DNA of 64,000 nucleotides from assembly GCF_024734385.1 (NCBI RefSeq), contig NZ_JANHAP010000009.1, positions 62,001-126,000 of the forward strand, in the 5' to 3' direction. Origin of the DNA: Dasania sp. GY-MA-18 (GTDB lineage: Bacteria > Pseudomonadota > Gammaproteobacteria > Pseudomonadales > Dasaniaceae). Below the pieces are notes generated by a model. The model saw nothing but the letters and a program-made list of their open reading frames with translations. It was not told where the DNA came from and did not search any database. Shown piece by piece: positions 63,995-64,000 of the stretch. The translations under genes were made by a program, and so were the position numbers. Within the stretch, counting starts at the first letter, position 1. Each line of letters starts with the position of its first letter.

Positions 63995-64000
63995 ATGAAT
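63995..64000 (+). CDS. Start of a second permease gene (six bases visible)
   Basis: ATGAAT lies immediately after the stop at 63994 at the window edge. The order binding protein, permease I, permease II is normal for this transporter type, so this is probably the PotC-like gene. Only two codons are visible. Confidence 0.45.

Overview
The window looks like a gammaproteobacterial chromosome, probably a marine member of the Cellvibrionales/Spongiibacteraceae type. This rests on general resemblance (recA-recX with LexA boxes, csrA, yggL, trxC, radD, a TonB receptor, DUF1853, DUF3087 and DUF4197 proteins) and not on any marker gene, so the placement is loose. No rRNA, tRNA or CRISPR array was recognised.

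Left part (1-33.6 kb), ordinary core and flexible genes. It opens inside a Wadjet-type SMC defence operon (jetA-jetB-jetC, minus strand; jetD would lie beyond base 1). Then come an M48 lipoprotein protease, a DUF3087 membrane protein, an AbiE-like antitoxin/nucleotidyltransferase pair, the helicases RadD and RhlE, a block of 198-bp palindromic repeats plus a perfect 12-copy heptamer array, a sensor kinase with a degenerate ATP site, thioredoxin 2, a lipoprotein pair (the second frameshifted by a 7-bp duplication), csrA, an SSB-tipped DUF3127 protein, a cold-shock protein that seems to lack an ATG start, several small housekeeping genes, a TonB receptor, AzlCD and a HAD phosphatase.

Middle part (33.6-59.2 kb), a genomic island tied to recA. 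Intact recA-recX stands at the left. At the right a second copy of the last 40 percent of recA plus all of recX reappears, starting exactly at the L2-loop codons. The interval between the two starts (34256-58146) is best read as an island of about 23.9 kb that recombined at this conserved site and left a replacement recA 3' end. Inside its left end is a recombinase operon: a glyA fragment fused in frame to a tyrosine recombinase, a coiled-coil protein, a second tyrosine recombinase, and a divergent recX relative now frameshifted.

The cargo is AT-rich and unlike the host genes. A LysR regulator precedes two divergent operons. The minus operon (47685 to 41458) encodes a LeuA-like synthase, a haem-oxygenase-like di-iron oxidase, an amidohydrolase, LeuC-like and LeuD-like isomerase subunits and two tandem YrdC/Sua5-like proteins. 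The plus operon (47901 to 54979) encodes a citrate-synthase-like enzyme, an MFS transporter, a nitroreductase, a small HTH protein, an outer-membrane protein, a phosphonate-type ABC importer (PhnD-C-E) and a PEBP protein. The content suggests a small-molecule pathway that I cannot match to any known one: carbon-chain extension and isomerisation without a LeuB-type dehydrogenase, N-oxidase-like chemistry, and adenylate chemistry from YrdC folds. This is the most interesting part of the window. The island's right end holds decayed genes (DinB protein, IS1182-like fragment, exonuclease pseudogene) and a gene-poor AT-rich kilobase.

Right part (59.2-64 kb). A Tsx-like outer-membrane channel, a LysR regulator and the start of a polyamine-type ABC transporter operon (Tat-exported binding protein, permease, and a second permease starting at the window edge).
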